Of a stretch of 64,000 nucleotides of DNA, positions 61,104 to 64,000 are shown piece by piece. The notes under the pieces were generated by a model. That model searched no databases. It worked only from the letters and a program-made list of their open reading frames with translations, and was not told where the DNA came from. The DNA is taken from assembly GCA_030431975.1 (NCBI GenBank), contig JAUIHP010000008.1:190182-254181 (forward strand). The letters are read 5' to 3'. Each line of letters opens with the position of its first letter. Positions within the stretch are counted from its first letter, which is position 1. The DNA comes from a bacterium. GTDB taxonomy: Bacteria > Eisenbacteria > RBG-16-71-46 > CAIMUX01. The position numbers were made by a program, and so were the translations under genes.

Positions 61104-63008
61104 ATGAAGCGTGTGCTTAGTTTTGCGCTGGGTCTTGCCGTGCTCGCCGCCGGCGCCAGTGCTTCTTTCGCGGACGATCGAATCGAAGACATTCAGCTCG
61201 GCTTGTTCAATGAGAACGACCCCGTCGAGGTCAACGGGGTCATCGTGACCGCAGTTGGCGTCTTCGGAGTGTTCGTCCAGGAGCCGGAACCGAACTTCAC
61301 CGACGGTCAGTGGAGCGGAATCTGGGTCTACACCGGCGCCGACAACCCGGTTGGCATCGCCGAGGGTGACCTGGTCAACGTACGCGGTGACTACATCGAG
61401 TTCTTCGACTTCTCCGAGATCGACGCCTCGAATGGCGGCTCCGACAACATCGACATCATCTCCAGCGACAACACAGTCCCGGGTCCCTACGACGTTACGA
61501 TCGCAGAGGTGAACGACACCGGCGCCAACGCCGAGGGCTATGAGAGTGTTCTCATCCGCGTCGACAGCAGTGATCCGACGCTCTATGCCTATGGCGAGGA
61601 TGACTTCGGCGAGTGGTACGTCCGCACAGAGTCCGACGGTACCGGCGACTCCCTGCTCGTCGAGCAGTACTCCGGATTCGACTACGACGTCCCGGCTGCT
61701 GGCACCGAACTCGAGTACGTCCAGGGAGTGCTCGTCTTCAATTTCAGCCAGTACAAGATTGCTCCGCGTGACTGCCTTCGTGACCTCGGCCTGGACTGCC
61801 CACCGGTCCTTCAGGGCGCCTATGCCACCAGCAACACGTCGGTCAACGTCGAGTACGGCGTCCCGCTGGACGCCGCCGTCCACACCGATCCGAAGAACTA
61901 CGAGCTCGCTTCCGGCGCTGCGGTGCTCAGTGCGTCCCTCGTTCAGCCCAACGTCATCGAGTTGACGACCAGTGCTCAGACCCCGGGAGATCCGGAAACG
62001 GTCACGGTCTTCGACTCGCGGTCCGATACGGGGCTCGACGGCGACTTCGACCAGACGGCTGACTTCCGCCAGGGAATCACCGCCATTGCCCAGATCCAGT
62101 TCGTCGCCGACCCGGCCGTCGACGATGCATCCCCACTCTTCAACTCCATCGTCACGGTCGAAGGTACGGTTACGGCCGTCGAAGGCACGTACTACTACCT
62201 GCAGGACGACGACGGTGGCATGTGGGACGGGATCTACTCCCGCGTGGCCAAGGACGGAGACGTCGCCGTCGGTGACCTCGTCCAGGTCTCCGGGCGCGTC
62301 AACGAGTTCTTCGGCGCCACGCAGCTGAACTTCCAAAGTGGAATCAACAACTGGCAGAACCTCGGCCCCAGCCCGTCTTCGGTCGTCACGAACCTGCTTA
62401 CAGCCGCTGATATCCCATACAACGCGCTGCTGACCAGTAACGCAGCCGAGCCGTGGGAATTCCAGCTCGTCAGGATCGAGAGCGCCTTCCTCGACTCGAA
62501 CGGTACCGGTTCTCCGGCGTTCGGTGAGTGGGAGTTGGTCCAGGGTGCGGACTCGGCAGGAGTCGACTTCGACAACTTCGGTCTCATCCCGTTCGATCCG
62601 GAGCCGGGTCAGGAAGTCAACGCGCAGGGCATCCTGCAGTACGGCTTCGATCAGTTCCGCATCGGACTCCGCGACCTCTTCGACATCGGCGGCGTCGGTG
62701 CAGACGCTCCGGATGCCACGGGCACGACGACGAAGATTCAGCTCGCGCAGAACAGCCCGAATCCGTTCTCCGCTTCGACCAAGATCCTTCTCACGATGCC
62801 GACCCAGGCCGATATCTCGGTTCAGGTCATTGACGTGAGCGGACGTTTGGTCAAGACCCTGGCCAACGGCTCGTACAACGCCGGTGGTCATGTCCTGGAG
62901 TGGGACGGCACCAACGAGCTCGGTGAGCGCGCCGCCGCGGGAACGTACTTCTATCGTCTGGACAAGGACGGTCAGGAGCTGACGCGGAAGGCCATTCTGC
63001 TCGACTGA
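61104..63008 (+). CDS. Exported OB-fold-like protein with sorting-type C-terminus
   Basis: 634 aa; ATG has GAGGAGG nine bases upstream. A signal peptide (about residues 1-23) is followed by two OB-fold-like domains (about 35-205, 'VNGVIVTAVGVFGVFVQE', 'EGDLVNVRGDYIEF'; and about 325-530, 'VEGTVTAVEGTYYYLQDD', 'VGDLVQVSGRVNEFFGATQL'). These resemble the domains found in extracellular nuclease-associated proteins. The C-terminal FlgD-Ig-like domain is complete: 'QLAQNSPNPFSASTKILL', 'VIDVSGRLVKTL', 'GGHVLEWDGTN', 'AAGTYFYRL'. A strong promoter and terminator make it a single-gene unit, probably well expressed. No nuclease catalytic residues were seen. Confidence 0.78.
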   Translation: MKRVLSFALGLAVLAAGASASFADDRIEDIQLGLFNENDPVEVNGVIVTAVGVFGVFVQEPEPNFTDGQWSGIWVYTGADNPVGIAEGDLVNVRGDYIEFFDFSEIDASNGGSDNIDIISSDNTVPGPYDVTIAEVNDTGANAEGYESVLIRVDSSDPTLYAYGEDDFGEWYVRTESDGTGDSLLVEQYSGFDYDVPAAGTELEYVQGVLVFNFSQYKIAPRDCLRDLGLDCPPVLQGAYATSNTSVNVEYGVPLDAAVHTDPKNYELASGAAVLSASLVQPNVIELTTSAQTPGDPETVTVFDSRSDTGLDGDFDQTADFRQGITAIAQIQFVADPAVDDASPLFNSIVTVEGTVTAVEGTYYYLQDDDGGMWDGIYSRVAKDGDVAVGDLVQVSGRVNEFFGATQLNFQSGINNWQNLGPSPSSVVTNLLTAADIPYNALLTSNAAEPWEFQLVRIESAFLDSNGTGSPAFGEWELVQGADSAGVDFDNFGLIPFDPEPGQEVNAQGILQYGFDQFRIGLRDLFDIGGVGADAPDATGTTTKIQLAQNSPNPFSASTKILLTMPTQADISVQVIDVSGRLVKTLANGSYNAGGHVLEWDGTNELGERAAAGTYFYRLDKDGQELTRKAILLD

Positions 63009-63079
63009 TCTGTGCTAGATCCGACCTAAAAGAACCGGTTGCGCCCTTTCTCAGTTAGAGGGGCTCACCGAATCTCCCG

Positions 63080-63115
63080 AGACGCCGCGGCACATGCTGC
63101 GGCGTCTTCGTCTTC
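63080..63115 (+). terminator. Intrinsic terminator after the OB-fold-like gene
   Basis: A 9-bp stem AGACGCCGC/GCGGCGTCT (63080-63107, 10-base loop) is followed by the T/C-rich TCGTCTTCC run. It lies 72 bases after the stop codon. Confidence 0.75.
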
Positions 63116-63400
63116 CTCCTGATCCTCTTCGTCCTCGTTTCGGGCGAGATCTGCTTCGTCTTCCGTTCCCGAAGAAACGCCTTCAGCTTCTCATCCGCAC
63201 GCCGAACACTAGCGCTGGGCATGGTGGAGGTTCCTATCCACCCAATGGGCGAAAAGCGACCCAATCATTCTTCGGACCCAGGCTCGGCTGACGCCGCCCC
63301 GGATGCCGAAGTATGGGCGACTCATACACACCTCGAGTCGCTCGTCCGACACTCCGTTCTCATGCATCAAGAAATGGATCCCTTCCGGGAGGCACATCCA
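63116..63400. other. Intergenic stretch before the Cys-repeat lipoprotein
   Basis: About 285 bases with no gene I can support. Two minus-strand open frames (63055-63264 and 63209-63397) lack ribosome sites and family resemblance. No clear promoter was found; the lipoprotein's ribosome site GGGAGG is at about 63387-63392. Confidence 0.5.
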
Positions 63401-64000
63401 ATGAAAAGAACTCTGTGTTTGATCGTAGCGGCGGTCACGGTCCTCGTGGCCGGGTGTAGCTCCGATCCGTCCACATCGCCACGTACCGACCAGAACCTGG
63501 CAAGCTCTGGAACTGACGCTACAGGCGGCCCCGCACTTGGTGACGTCGGCGCCTGCTGTTTTGTCGATGGGAGCTGCCAGTTACTTTCCGAAGAGGACTG
63601 TACGACGGCAAAAGGAAGCTATCAGGGCGTCGGTACGGTGTGTGACCCCAACCCTTGTCCACAACCCGGTTTGACCGGCGCCTGTTGCTTCGAGGACGGA
63701 TCCTGCGAGGTCTTGAGCGAAGTCGATTGCGTCACCGCCGGAGGAAGTTTCCAGGGAGACAAGACCGCCTGCGATCCCAACCCGTGTCCACAGCCGGTCC
63801 TCGACGGCGCCTGCTGCTTCGAGAGTGGTGAGTGTGTCGTGCTGACGGCTGACGACTGCGCCACCGAAGGCGGTGAGTACCAGGGCGACGACACGTCCTG
63901 TGATCCCAACCCGTGTCCGCAGCCCGTCCTCGACGGTGCCTGCTGCTTCGAAAGCGGAGAGTGTCTCGTTTTGACGGCTGACGACTGCGCCAACGAAGGC
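63401..64000 (+). CDS. Lipoprotein with tandem 43-residue Cys-rich 'GACC' repeats (cut by window end)
   Basis: 200 codons, open to the end of the window. ATG 63401 has GGGAGG eight bases upstream. The signal ends in lipobox 'VLVAGC' (about residues 14-19). After a Ser/Thr/Gly spacer come four repeats of exactly 43 residues (last one cut): 'GACCFEDGSCEVLSEVDC', then a Gly/Tyr-Gln-Gly stretch, then 'CDPNPCPQP'. Each has six Cys in fixed places and would form disulphides outside the cytoplasm. Such repeats occur in secreted proteins of Planctomycetes and related lineages; their function is not known. Confidence 0.85.
   Translation, partial: MKRTLCLIVAAVTVLVAGCSSDPSTSPRTDQNLASSGTDATGGPALGDVGACCFVDGSCQLLSEEDCTTAKGSYQGVGTVCDPNPCPQPGLTGACCFEDGSCEVLSEVDCVTAGGSFQGDKTACDPNPCPQPVLDGACCFESGECVVLTADDCATEGGEYQGDDTSCDPNPCPQPVLDGACCFESGECLVLTADDCANEG

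Noticed and set aside
63055..63397. Two small minus-strand open frames (69 and 62 codons) in the intergenic stretch before the Cys-repeat lipoprotein
   Set aside because: No ribosome sites and no family resemblance, and one spans the terminator hairpin of the upstream gene.

Overview
The window is high-GC bacterial chromosome with tightly packed genes, many joined by 4-base ATGA/GTGA overlaps. No rRNA, tRNA, CRISPR array or transposase was found. The organism looks like a diderm of the FCB/Krumholzibacteriota-Eisenbacteria sort. It encodes TonB-receptor-like barrels, a PorV/PorQ-like outer-membrane protein, several exported proteins ending in FlgD-Ig/type IX-like sorting domains, a 'GACC' Cys-repeat lipoprotein, and an ECF sigma factor paired with a TPR Ser/Thr kinase. 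The phylum call is inference.

Region 1 (1-20.4 kb, minus strand) is a nearly complete type IV pilus locus. In transcription order it holds a TPR protein, an outer-membrane-like protein, a ComEA-like DNA-binding protein, pilB, pilT, pilC, pilS, pilR, pilA, an ABC ATPase and permease, a TPR membrane protein, pilD and pilMNOP, with pilP cut by the window edge. The order closely resembles the Myxococcus xanthus pil cluster, including an ABC transporter between pilA and pilD. ComEA in the locus suggests DNA uptake. pilR and pilA end in clear intrinsic terminators, and a palindromic repeat cluster separates pilC from pilS.

Region 2 (20.6-40.8 kb, minus) is metabolic and regulatory: hutI, a kinase/ECF sigma pair, two exported proteins, a PGM1-like ATP-grasp ligase, hutU, a DinG-like helicase, a DUF2304/GT2 pair, an M14 carboxypeptidase with a degenerate M14 paralogue upstream, a tryptophanase-type lyase and a SirB1-like protein.

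Region 3 (41-52 kb, mixed strands) has a secreted M1 peptidase, a 24-unit GGGTTY hexamer array, an HNH protein with a LexA-like box at its promoter, a DUF455 ferritin-like protein, an ECF sigma/FecR-type anti-sigma pair that may start leaderless, a Dus enzyme, and then the most interesting group. That group is a cytidine-deaminase-like protein lacking all zinc cysteines, an RpiB-like protein with its catalytic Cys replaced by Asp, and an intact DeoC aldolase carrying an encapsulation-peptide-like N-terminal helix on an SGGYG-rich linker. It resembles the core of a sugar-phosphate bacterial microcompartment, but no shell gene is present.

Region 4 (52-64 kb, plus) is a five-gene cell-surface operon (TonB-receptor-like, PorV-like, NHL lipoprotein, exported CTD protein, lipoprotein). 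It is followed by an exported OB-fold-like CTD protein with a near-consensus promoter and by a Cys-repeat lipoprotein that runs off the window.
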